Assembly: GCF_014838745.1 (NCBI RefSeq)
Contig: NZ_JABUXR010000006.1
Coordinates: forward strand, 43,543-107,542
Source: Limosilactobacillus urinaemulieris
GTDB lineage: Bacteria > Bacillota > Bacilli > Lactobacillales > Lactobacillaceae
Direction of reading: 5' to 3'
DNA length: 64,000 nt
Made by a program: the position numbers and the translations under genes. The notes under the pieces are model-generated. The model worked only from the letters and a program-made list of their open reading frames with translations, made no database searches and was not told where the DNA came from. Below are positions 46,029 to 54,503 of the stretch, piece by piece (the first letter of the stretch is position 1; every line of letters begins with the position of its first letter).

Positions 46029-46950
46029 ATGAAAAAAAATAAAGTGGTTATGGGGCGCCTTGTTGGTTGCTCTTCTTATGGTTGGTGGATGGTATGGTTA
46101 TCAGCATTTTATTCAACCATCTGTAAGACAGGAACAACAAGTTAAACGTGTAGAAAAGCGTCACGTGAAGTTGGTAGCAGTCGGTGATTCGCTTACCTAT
46201 GGACAGGGTGATGAGAAGAAAAATGGCGGCTATGTAGGCATTATAAAGCAGAAAATTCAGGATAAGTATAAGAAAACTAGTGTTTCGACCGCTAACTACG
46301 GTATAAGTGGTGATCGTTCTGACCAGATCCTTGCTCGGCTAAATAAGCAGGCAGAGATGCGGAAAGATTTAAGAAACGCTGATGTAATCATAATGACTGT
46401 TGGTGGTAATGATTTAATGCAAACACTGGAAAAGGACATTATGATGCAATCACAAGCCAAAATCCAGTCGAGCATTAATCAAGCACAGGGGATATATGAG
46501 AATAAATTAAACCAACTATTTACAGCCGTAAGAAAAGAGAATAAACATGCACCGATCTTTGTAATGGGTATTTATAACCCGGTTTATACATACTTCCCAG
46601 ATGTAGCTGCAATTAACGACTCAATCAATCAGTGGAATCAGGCAACTCGAAGTGTCACAAAGAAATATTCAAAAATGCATTTTGTTAGTATTTATAAGGT
46701 AATGTCATATGGCCAATACCAAACAAAGGCTCAACGACAACAATTGATTCAACAGGAAGAAAAGGTGAACCATGGAAAGGTTCAGCAATCACAACTGTTA
46801 TCGATCATGAGTAACAAAGACCGTAATCTGAACGAATACATTTCGACTGAAGATAATTTTCATCCGAATAATTTAGGATATCAGCACATGGCAAGTCAAT
46901 TGTTTAAGAGCATGGTTAAGTATGATAGTTGGGAATATGTGAGGAAATAG
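46029..46950 (+). pseudogene. GDSL/SGNH hydrolase with an A8-tract frameshift at its start
   Basis: From TTG 46060 the frame gives an SGNH esterase (YpmR-like) with GDSLTYGQGD, GGNDLM and the catalytic DNFHPN. ATG 46029, which has a good site (AAAGGGTG), is in another frame because of a run of eight A at 46032-46039. With seven A the start reads MKKIKWLWGALLVALLMVGG, an ideal membrane anchor joining the frame. So the gene is out of frame as sequenced. Causes could be slipped-strand phase variation, true decay or a homopolymer sequencing error. It is followed by a ypmS-like gene. Confidence 0.8.
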
Positions 46951-46953
46951 TTA

Positions 46954-47544
46954 ATAAATAGTAAAAAACAGATTAACTGGTGGAAATGGGCATTTATTAC
47001 TTTAGTATTATTAATTGTGATTAGCTGTGGTGTTATTCTTCAGCGAGCAACCGCACCAGCACCACAAGCAGAATTGTCGCAAACCACCAAGGCTAATGAT
47101 TCATCATTAATGGTGGAGTTAAACCGCAAACAAGTAAATGCCTTATCAGCAAACTATTTGGATAATTTTTTAAAGGATAATAAAATTAAATATAAGTTTA
47201 TTGTTGGTGAAAAATACGCAACTTTAGTCGGGGATACTAAGTTCCTTGGTACTAAGGTTCGGTTCGCAATTAATTTTATTCCTGAACGGACAAGTCAGGG
47301 AAACATTCTTTTGCGTGCTAAAGGATTAAGCGTTGGTCGCCTCAATATTCCGATTAAATTTGTGATGGGATATATTGCCAAAAATTATAATATTCCTAAG
47401 TGGGTTTCTATTAATCCAAAGAAAAAGACTGTTTTACTAGATTTAAATCGTTATAGTAGGAATCGGCAATTAAAGTATTCGGCGCAAGAAATTAATATGC
47501 AGGATGGTCAGTTTAAATTTCTAATTACTGTTCCTGAAAAATAA
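46954..47544 (+). pseudogene. YpmS-like (DUF2140) protein with altered start codon
   Basis: The frame is open from 46954, where ATA-AAT-AGT-AAA-AAA-CAG stands where ATG would be expected. GAGGAAA lies 8-14 bases upstream and the decoded protein starts (M)NSKKQINWWKWAFITLVLL, a normal N-terminal anchor. One ATG-to-ATA change explains this. The next usable start (GTG 47017) lies inside the membrane helix without a binding site. The 196-aa product would have one transmembrane helix and an extracellular domain. ypmR-ypmS pairs are conserved in Bacillus; function is unknown. Confidence 0.7.
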
Positions 47545-47558
47545 AAGGAGGGGATTAG

Positions 47559-47786
47559 ATGGCAGTTCGTGAAAGCTTTTATCACTATTTAATGACTCAG
47601 AGAAAGCCTACGGATGCGGATGAAGTTGAACAGTTTGCTAATAATGCATTCTATGATTCAGCTTTTCCAAAGCAGTCAACAGATTTTGACGAAATTTCAA
47701 AGTACCTAGAAGAAAATGCGGATTATTTACCGTCAATGACAATCTTTGATACCGCATGGCAACAATATCGCGATGCAATGAATTAG
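47559..47786 (+). CDS. yozE: YozE family protein (UPF0346)
   Basis: This 75-aa, acidic, helical protein starts ESFYHYLMTQRKP and ends FDTAWQQYRDA, the YozE pattern. The function is unknown. AAGGAGGGG precedes ATG 47559. It is followed by rbgA after 12 bases. Confidence 0.9.
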   Translation: MAVRESFYHYLMTQRKPTDADEVEQFANNAFYDSAFPKQSTDFDEISKYLEENADYLPSMTIFDTAWQQYRDAMN

Positions 47787-47798
47787 GAGGTAAGGTAA

Positions 47799-48671
47799 AT
47801 GGTTACAATTCAATGGTTCCCTGGACATATGGCGAAGGCGCTTCGGCAAATTCGTGAACAAATGTCCTTAGTTGATATTGTCTTTGAACTAGTTGATGCC
47901 CGGGTTCCTTATTCCTCACAGAATCCAGAAATAGCGTTAGCAGCAGGTGATAAGCCGCGTTTATTAATTATGACTAAAACGGATCTTGCGGATCCTAAAC
48001 GGTTAGGTGAATGGCTAACTTACTTTAAGGAACATAACCAGCCAGTAGTAGCACTTGATTCTCGTCAACAAAATGTTAGTAAAATTGTTACCGCTAAGAG
48101 TAAGGAGATCCTTCATGATAAGCTAGCAGAAGAGGCAGCCAAGGGATTAAAAAAGCGGCCTATTCGGGCAATGTGCGTGGGGGTTCCCAATGTTGGAAAA
48201 TCAACCCTATTAAACCACCTGGTCAAAAAGAACGTTGCTGTAACAGGAAACCGTCCAGGAGTTACAACTGGTCAACAGTGGCTACGTTCATCAGCTGAGT
48301 TGGAATTGCTAGATACACCCGGAGTTCTTTGGCATAAATTTGCCAGTCAGAAGCAAGGAACAATGCTTGCTTTGTCAGGGGCAATTAAAGATAGTCTTTA
48401 CGCTAAAGACGATGTTGCCTTATTTGCCCTTGACTATCTTCGTTGCCAACAACCTGAAGAATTAAAGAAACGGTACCGATTAACGGATGCCGACTTAGAT
48501 GAAAGTGTTTCTAATCCAGATTTATTATTAAGAATTACGGAAAAGATGGGCTTTCGTGATGACTATGATCGAGCTAGTGAACGGTTAATCTTTGAATTAC
48601 GGAAGGGAAAGTTAGGCCCCATTACGATGGAGGTTCCAGCTGATTTAAATGAGGATGGCATTAATGAGTAA
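47799..48671 (+). CDS. rbgA: Ribosome biogenesis GTPase RbgA (YlqF)
   Basis: RbgA is a circularly permuted GTPase needed for late 50S assembly. In this 290-aa protein G4 (TKTDL, about 62) precedes G1 ([14 protein letters not shown], about 128) and G3 (DTPGVL, about 173). The N-terminal WFPGHMAKALRQI is diagnostic. AGGAGGTAAGG precedes the ATG. Its end overlaps rnhB by 8 bases. Confidence 0.96.
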   Translation: MVTIQWFPGHMAKALRQIREQMSLVDIVFELVDARVPYSSQNPEIALAAGDKPRLLIMTKTDLADPKRLGEWLTYFKEHNQPVVALDSRQQNVSKIVTAKSKEILHDKLAEEAAKGLKKRPIRAMCVGVPNVGKSTLLNHLVKKNVAVTGNRPGVTTGQQWLRSSAELELLDTPGVLWHKFASQKQGTMLALSGAIKDSLYAKDDVALFALDYLRCQQPEELKKRYRLTDADLDESVSNPDLLLRITEKMGFRDDYDRASERLIFELRKGKLGPITMEVPADLNEDGINE

Positions 48672-49437
48672 GCAAACGATTGCGGAGGTCAAACAAGCCC
48701 TTCAAACAGTGCATGATTCGAATTCGCCATTATTACTAGAACTAGCTCAGGATCCGCGAAAGGGAGTCCAAAATGCCCTTCAGCAGTGGCAGCGACGAGA
48801 AGAACGCCATCAAAAAGCATTAGCTGCATTTCATCACCGGTTTAAATTTGAAAAACAGTATTGGCAGCAAGGATGCCAATATGTTGCTGGAATGGATGAA
48901 GTCGGTCGTGGTCCATTAGCAGGGCCGGTTGTAACGTGTGCTGTTATTTTAAGTCCAGACTTTGATTTGATCGGGGTCACTGACTCGAAACAGTTAACCC
49001 GCCATGAGCGAGAAAACCTTTACCTGCAAATTGTTAACGAAGCAGTTGAAGTTAGCATTGCGGTTAATGATTCGCCAAAAATCGATCAGTTAAATATCTA
49101 TGCAGCAACGCAAGACGCGATGATGACAAGCGTTCGTCAATTACATCATCAGCCCGAACACTTAATTGTTGATGCTGTTCCTTTACCGGCACTTGATATT
49201 CCCCAAACAACTTTAATTAAGGGAGATCAAAAATCAATTAGTGTAGCAGCAGCTAGTATTGTAGCTAAGGAGTATCGAGATCATCTGATGCGCGATTATG
49301 ATCAGGTTTATCCTGGGTATGACTTTGCTGAAAATATGGGATACGGGACAAAAAAGCATTTAGCTGGTTTACGTAAATTAGGGGCGACCCCAATTCACCG
49401 CCGTTCATTTAATCCAGTTCCGGAATATTTAAAATAA
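48664..49437 (+). CDS. rnhB: Ribonuclease HII
   Basis: Cleaves RNA in RNA-DNA hybrids, including single ribonucleotides in DNA. The 257-aa protein has the catalytic block GMDEVGRGPLAGPVVTCAV (about 80), the second Asp in LIVDAVPL and SIVAKEYRD. An N-terminal helical extension (1-75) is typical of Gram-positive RNase HII. I take ATG 48664 (GAGG upstream); an ATG at 48649 is a less likely alternative. Confidence 0.95.
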   Translation: MSKQTIAEVKQALQTVHDSNSPLLLELAQDPRKGVQNALQQWQRREERHQKALAAFHHRFKFEKQYWQQGCQYVAGMDEVGRGPLAGPVVTCAVILSPDFDLIGVTDSKQLTRHERENLYLQIVNEAVEVSIAVNDSPKIDQLNIYAATQDAMMTSVRQLHHQPEHLIVDAVPLPALDIPQTTLIKGDQKSISVAAASIVAKEYRDHLMRDYDQVYPGYDFAENMGYGTKKHLAGLRKLGATPIHRRSFNPVPEYLK

Positions 49438-49447
49438 TAGTAAATTG

Positions 49448-49483
49448 AAAATTCTCCGTACTGTAATAGTAGGGGGAATTTTT
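49448..49483 (+). terminator. Terminator stem that covers the dprA ribosome binding site
   Basis: AAATTCTCCGTACT (49449-49462) pairs with AGTAGGGGGAATTT (49468-49481) with one wobble and one mismatch, then T. AGGGGG, the dprA binding site, lies in the 3' arm. It may both end rnhB transcripts and limit dprA translation. Confidence 0.65.
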
Positions 49484-50350
49484 ATGTTACAAGTTCGAGA
49501 ATTTTTATTAAAACTAAGCCTTTGTCCGGGATTAAGCCCAGTTTCCCGGTGGCGACTATGGCAAACAGCGGAAAAAGCACGGTCATTTAATAATCTTAGT
49601 TTGTTAATTGAACGTGCTGGTATTAGTATTCGTGCACAAAATGCTCTTTTAACAAAATGGGACAGTATTGAGTTACGTGAGAAAATTCAATTAAATATGA
49701 AGCAGTCATATATTACGATTGTGGATAGTGAATATCCACGACAACTAAATGAAATCTTCTGTCCACCACTAGTGCTATTTTATCAAGGTGATCTTAGCCT
49801 TCTGAATACACAAGGTTTAGCGGTCGTTGGTGCTCGCCAGATGACGAGTTATGGTGAAGCAGCGTTAAAGGGGATTCTTCCAGTGATTATAAAACGGGGA
49901 ATTACAATCATAAGCGGTCTAGCGGCAGGGGTTGACGGTCTAAGTCATGAGATTACATTAAAAAATCAGGGAAAGACAATTGGTGTTATTGGTTCAGGAT
50001 TAGATCAAGTATATCCCCGAAATCATCAGTATCTTCAGCAAGCGATTGCTGAGCAGGGGCTAGTGATTTCTGAGTACGGGTTAGGGGAGGAGCCATTAGC
50101 CTGGCACTTCCCTGAACGTAACAGAATTATCGCTGGTCTTGCTGAAACGCTCTTGGTTGTAGAAGCAAAGAAACGTAGCGGAAGTCTAATTACCGCAAAT
50201 ATTGCTTTAGAAGAAAATCGGAATGTTTGTGCAATTCCTGGACGAATTGATGCTCCGCTATCATTGGGATGTAATCAGTTAATTGCGGCGGGAGCCAAAC
50301 CGATTACAGCGGCAAAGGATCTCCTTGACGAATTTCTTTTAACGAATTAA
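49484..50350 (+). CDS. dprA: DNA-processing protein DprA
   Basis: DprA binds incoming single-stranded DNA and loads RecA during transformation. The 288-aa protein has a short N-terminal helical domain and a Rossmann-like core with VGARQMTSYG, SGLAAGVDGLSH, GSGLDQVYPR and PERNRIIAGL. No C-terminal winged helix is apparent. ATG 49484 follows AGGGGG; an upstream in-frame start at 49445 runs through the terminator stem. Confidence 0.93.
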   Translation: MLQVREFLLKLSLCPGLSPVSRWRLWQTAEKARSFNNLSLLIERAGISIRAQNALLTKWDSIELREKIQLNMKQSYITIVDSEYPRQLNEIFCPPLVLFYQGDLSLLNTQGLAVVGARQMTSYGEAALKGILPVIIKRGITIISGLAAGVDGLSHEITLKNQGKTIGVIGSGLDQVYPRNHQYLQQAIAEQGLVISEYGLGEEPLAWHFPERNRIIAGLAETLLVVEAKKRSGSLITANIALEENRNVCAIPGRIDAPLSLGCNQLIAAGAKPITAAKDLLDEFLLTN

Positions 50351-50487
50351 TCCTTGCATTTCGGCTCCTTTTTAATTAAAATCAACATTCGATTGGATAT
50401 AGTTTGACAGATACTATATAAATGCATTAATAATAGTAGTATCAGTAAGCAAGATATTTAAAAGTATAGAAGTAAGGAGCCAATATA

Positions 50488-52614
50488 ATGGCAACTAGTA
50501 CTACAAAGAAAAAGACAACGAGTAAACGAAAAACAACTCGTCGCGCAAAACCAAAAAAGAAATTAGTGATTGTTGAATCACCATCAAAGGCCAAAACAAT
50601 TGGGAAGTTTTTGGGTCGCTCTTATAAGGTAGTAGCAAGTTTAGGTCACGTGCGTGATTTACCTAAGAGTCGGATGGGGGTTGATATTGAGAATGACTAT
50701 CAACCTGATTATATTTCTATCCGGGGTAAGGGTGACGTGATTAAGGAATTACGGAAAGACGCTAAAAATGCAAAAGCAGTCTACCTTGCATCAGATCCTG
50801 ATCGTGAAGGAGAGGCAATTGCTTGGCACGTTTCAAATATTCTTAAGCTTGATGATTCTGAAAAAAATCGGGTAACATTTAACGAAATCACTAAGGATGC
50901 GGTTAAGGAAGCCTTCAATGAGCCACGAACTATTAACATGGATCTTGTTGATGCCCAGCAAGCACGACGAGTTCTTGATCGGTTGGTAGGTTATTCCATT
51001 AGTCCAATCTTATGGAAAAAGGTTAAGAAGGGGTTAAGTGCTGGTCGTGTTCAGTCAGTTGCCCTTAATTTAATTATCCAGCGAGAAAACGAGATTAGGA
51101 ATTTTAAGCCTGAAGAGTATTGGACAATTGATGCCGAATTTAAACATAATCGTGAAAAGTTTAAGGCAACATTTTTTGGCGAAAATGGCAAGAAAGTTAG
51201 CTTAAAAAATAATAATGATGTTCAACAGGTTTTAAGTAAACTTGACAAGAATAAAGACTTTGCAATTACTAAGGTGACTAAACGGGAGCGTAAGCGTCAA
51301 CCACAGCCACCGTTTACAACTTCCACGATGCAACAGGATGCTAACCGTCGTTTGAATTTCCGTACACGAAAAACAATGATGACTGCTCAAATGTTGTACG
51401 AAGGAATTGATATTAAGCAAGGAGCACCTGTCGGCTTGATCACTTATATGCGTACTGATTCCACTCGGATTGCATCAATTGCTAAGCATGAGGCCTCTAA
51501 GTTTATTCATGAAGAATATGGCGGGGAATATGCTGCAGTTAAGCCAATTAAGGGTAAGTTACCTGAGGGGGCCCAAGATGCTCACGAAGCTATCCGTCCA
51601 ACGTCTGTTTTTCGTGCGCCTGCCAAAATGAAGCCATATCTGACTAATGATCAATATAAATTGTATAGTTTGATCTGGTCACGATTTGTCGCTAGTCAGA
51701 TGACACCGGAAATTATTGATACAATGAATGTCAACTTGCAACAGAATAACGTTGATTTCCGGGCATCAGGTTCAAAGGTGAAGTTTGCTGGCTTTACGAA
51801 GGTCTACAAGCGGGGGAAAGAAAAGGATAACTTACTTCCTGAACTAAAAGAAGGCGATAGTGCTCAAATGGTCAGTGATGATCCTGCCCAGCACTTCACG
51901 CAACCTCCTGCACGGTATACTGAAGCTGCCTTGATTAAGACACTTGAAGAAAACGGTGTTGGTCGTCCTTCAACCTATGCACCAACACTTGACACGATTC
52001 AGCGCCGTTATTATGTTCGCTTAGTTTCACGGCATTTTGAGCCAACGGAATTAGGAGAAATCGTCAATACAATTATCGAAAAACAGTTTCCAGACATTGT
52101 TAATGCAAAGTTTACTGCTGATGTTGAAGATAAACTTGATCAAATTGAAGAGGGAAAGCAAAATTGGGTTCGGGTTGTCGATAGTTTCTATCAACCATTC
52201 TCCAAGGAAGTTAGTACCGCTGAGAGTGAAGTTTCTAAGATCGAAATGAAAGATGAACTTGCTGGAATGGATTGTGATATTTGTGGTGCTCCAATGGTAG
52301 TTAAAATGGGGCGCTACGGTAAGTTTTATGCTTGTTCACGATTTCCTGAATGTCGGAACACAAAAGCAATCGTTAAGGATACTGGAATTCCTTGTCCAAA
52401 ATGTGGTCAAGGAACGGTTGTTGAACGAAAGTCGAAAAATAATCGTGTGTTCTACGGCTGTTCACGATATCCTGATTGTGACTTTGTTTCTTGGGATAAG
52501 CCAATTGGACGAAACTGTCCAAAAGATGGTCATTTCCTTGTCGAAAAGAAAATCAAGGGTGGTACTCAGGTCGTTTGCCCGAATGGAGACTACGAAGAAG
52601 AACCACAAAAGTAG
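50488..52614 (+). CDS. topA: DNA topoisomerase I
   Basis: This type IA topoisomerase of 708 aa relaxes negative supercoils. The TOPRIM domain starts [18 protein letters not shown] (about 26). The catalytic Tyr is in [12 protein letters not shown] (about 318). Three C-terminal zinc ribbons follow (CDICGAPMV..., CPKCGQGTV..., NCPKDGHF...). The third has lost two cysteines in its second half. Residues 1-25 are a Lys/Thr-rich basic tail. AAGGAG precedes ATG 50488. Confidence 0.97.
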   Translation: MATSTTKKKTTSKRKTTRRAKPKKKLVIVESPSKAKTIGKFLGRSYKVVASLGHVRDLPKSRMGVDIENDYQPDYISIRGKGDVIKELRKDAKNAKAVYLASDPDREGEAIAWHVSNILKLDDSEKNRVTFNEITKDAVKEAFNEPRTINMDLVDAQQARRVLDRLVGYSISPILWKKVKKGLSAGRVQSVALNLIIQRENEIRNFKPEEYWTIDAEFKHNREKFKATFFGENGKKVSLKNNNDVQQVLSKLDKNKDFAITKVTKRERKRQPQPPFTTSTMQQDANRRLNFRTRKTMMTAQMLYEGIDIKQGAPVGLITYMRTDSTRIASIAKHEASKFIHEEYGGEYAAVKPIKGKLPEGAQDAHEAIRPTSVFRAPAKMKPYLTNDQYKLYSLIWSRFVASQMTPEIIDTMNVNLQQNNVDFRASGSKVKFAGFTKVYKRGKEKDNLLPELKEGDSAQMVSDDPAQHFTQPPARYTEAALIKTLEENGVGRPSTYAPTLDTIQRRYYVRLVSRHFEPTELGEIVNTIIEKQFPDIVNAKFTADVEDKLDQIEEGKQNWVRVVDSFYQPFSKEVSTAESEVSKIEMKDELAGMDCDICGAPMVVKMGRYGKFYACSRFPECRNTKAIVKDTGIPCPKCGQGTVVERKSKNNRVFYGCSRYPDCDFVSWDKPIGRNCPKDGHFLVEKKIKGGTQVVCPNGDYEEEPQK

Positions 52615-52675
52615 TATGGTAAAACCGTTTTCATAATTTTTACTAAATTTTACTATTTTACTAATTTAAAAGAAC

Positions 52676-52714
52676 CCTCTAATTTGCTATTATGCGGTTA
52701 GAGAGCTTTTTACT
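52676..52714 (+). terminator. Terminator after topA
   Basis: CTCTAATTTGC and GCGGTTAGAG form a stem with wobbles, then TTTTTA. The AAGGAG of the next gene begins within 3 bases of the T run. Confidence 0.6.
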
Positions 52715-52730
52715 AAGGAGAAATGGTACT

Positions 52731-53609
52731 ATGATTAAGCTAGAAAACAATGATTTAACTGTTGAGATTGCTGAGCTAGGAGCCCAATTACATAGTATTC
52801 GGCGGAATGATAACCGAATTGAATATCTGTGGCAGGGAGATTCAGCTTCGTGGAAACGTCAAGCACCAATTCTTTTTCCATTCGTCGGTCGGTTAAAAGA
52901 TGATCAATATGAATTTGCCGGCAAGATATACCACCAAACCCAACATGGCTTTGCCCGGGATCGTGAGTTTAAGATTATCAACCAGACTTCTTCTCAGGTT
53001 ACTCTTGAACAGACCGATAGTGAAGAAACATTAAAGGCCTTTCCGTTTGCCTTTAACCTCCGTGTAATTTATGAACTAGTTGATGACCAATTAAATGTTT
53101 GCTACTCGGTTACTAACCCTGATAGTAATCATTCATTAATTTATGCAATTGGTGCTCATCCTGGTTTTAATATGCCACTGAGCGCTCAAGGTTCCTTCGA
53201 ACAGGTTCAACTTAGTGTTTCTCCCGCTGAAAAGTATTCACGTGTTGTATTAAATGGACCTTATAATGATTCACAGAACCCAATCATGATTGACATGCAA
53301 AAGCCAATGACAATTAGTCATGAACTATTTGACAACGATGCAGTAATTTTTGAAACGGGTGGTGCAAAGTTTACCGCAACCTTAACGGATCCAACTAATA
53401 ATCATGGCGTTCATGTTCATACTCTTGGCACCCAACATGTTGGGGTTTGGTCACCATTCCCAACTAACGCTAATTTAGTGTGTGTAGAACCATGGTGGGG
53501 AATTGCGGACAATGTTAATGCAGATGGCAAATTGCTACATAAACAGGGGATGCATCGTTTAGCACCGCAAGATAATGCTAAGTACGAATTTAGCATCCAA
53601 CCATTTTAA
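52731..53609 (+). CDS. Aldose 1-epimerase family protein (LacX/YeaD-like)
   Basis: The 292-aa galactose-mutarotase-fold protein has LGAQLHSIRR, LFPFVGRL, HGFARDREF (catalytic His region) and GAHPGFNMPL. This subgroup (LacX or glucose-6-phosphate 1-epimerase-like) is less well characterised than GalM, so the substrate is open. ATG 52731 has AAGGAG 10 bases upstream; the in-frame start at 52692 lies within the terminator. Confidence 0.88.
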   Translation: MIKLENNDLTVEIAELGAQLHSIRRNDNRIEYLWQGDSASWKRQAPILFPFVGRLKDDQYEFAGKIYHQTQHGFARDREFKIINQTSSQVTLEQTDSEETLKAFPFAFNLRVIYELVDDQLNVCYSVTNPDSNHSLIYAIGAHPGFNMPLSAQGSFEQVQLSVSPAEKYSRVVLNGPYNDSQNPIMIDMQKPMTISHELFDNDAVIFETGGAKFTATLTDPTNNHGVHVHTLGTQHVGVWSPFPTNANLVCVEPWWGIADNVNADGKLLHKQGMHRLAPQDNAKYEFSIQPF

Positions 53610-53616
53610 GATTATA

Positions 53617-53662
53617 AATAAAAGCAGTTCGAGAATTTGAGTTCTCAAACTGCTTTTTATTT
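53617..53662. terminator. Bidirectional terminator between the epimerase-like gene and plsY
   Basis: GCAGTTCGAGAA and TTCTCAAACTGC pair with one mismatch, flanked by A- and T-rich tracts. It overlaps the plsY stop codon. Confidence 0.9.
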
Positions 53663-54283
53663 ATGATGTTTTTTCTTTAGATAATAAACAAGCCCAAAAC
53701 TTACCAGGGATTCTTTGCCAGTAATGATTCGAATAATATTACTTTTATGTCGCCAAAGAACCAGTGCAGTTAAAATTCCAGCAACGCAGCTAAGAATTAG
53801 ATCGTGCTCGCAAAGCGCAATGATAAATATTGAGGTAATTCCAACGATACTGGCACAGCTGGCCATGCTTGTTAACAACAAAGTAATGATAAAAATCGCA
53901 CAGGCAAGGGCAAATAGTGGTGGGTTGTATGCTAATAGAATCCCTGCACTAGTTGCAACTGCTTTACCACCATGAAAATGGTCAAAGATTGAAAAAGTAT
54001 GTCCTAATGAGGCAAAAATCCCAATTAATAACGGGTTTACCGAATGAGAAACCCCTAAAAGATATGGCTGACTAGCTGCTAGCGTCCCCTTGAGGACATC
54101 CATTAGGAGAACCACCACTCCAGCTTTAGGCCCCAATTCACGGAAGGTATTCGTGGTTCCAATGTTACCACTACCAAGCTTTCGAATATCTTTGTGGTAA
54201 AAAGTTTGACCAATCCACAAGCCTGATGGAATAGATCCTAAAAGATAGGCAACAATCACCATTCCAATTATTTTAATTATCAT
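53657..54283 (-). CDS. plsY: Glycerol-3-phosphate acyltransferase PlsY
   Basis: PlsY moves the acyl group from acyl-phosphate to glycerol-3-phosphate, the first step of phospholipid synthesis. The 208-aa membrane protein has five to six helices and the three active-site motifs: GSIPSG (about 16), GSGNIGTTNTFRELG (about 37) and FDHFHGGKAVATSAG (about 93). It is divergent from parE, the common Firmicute arrangement. Confidence 0.96.
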   Translation of the reverse strand: MIIKIIGMVIVAYLLGSIPSGLWIGQTFYHKDIRKLGSGNIGTTNTFRELGPKAGVVVLLMDVLKGTLAASQPYLLGVSHSVNPLLIGIFASLGHTFSIFDHFHGGKAVATSAGILLAYNPPLFALACAIFIITLLLTSMASCASIVGITSIFIIALCEHDLILSCVAGILTALVLWRHKSNIIRIITGKESLVSFGLVYYLKKKHHK

Positions 54284-54430
54284 TCAATTTACTCCTTAAA
54301 AATAGCTACCCACTAAAGATAGCACGAAATCCTGTTAGAAACCACTAGAGAACCTATTTTAAAATTGTAGTTTGCAAAATAAGGATTAAATGAAGTATTA
54401 TCGTTATTGTTAAAGATTGTAGTATTACTA

Positions 54431-54481
54431 TTACAATCCTGTTCGAATTACGGTATAATATATAAATCGAACAGACGTTCA
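54431..54481 (+). promoter_or_regulatory. parE promoter with a LexA-type SOS box
   Basis: TTACAA (54431-54436), 17 bases, TATAAT (54454-54459). CGAAC-AGAC-GTTC (54468-54480) matches the Gram-positive LexA/DinR consensus CGAACNNNNGTTC and lies over the expected transcription start. Another half-site GTTCGAA is at 54441-54447. B. subtilis parE is a reported LexA target, which supports the reading. Confidence 0.6.
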
Positions 54482-54503
54482 AAATGAAAAGGGAGGTCAT
54501 TTT

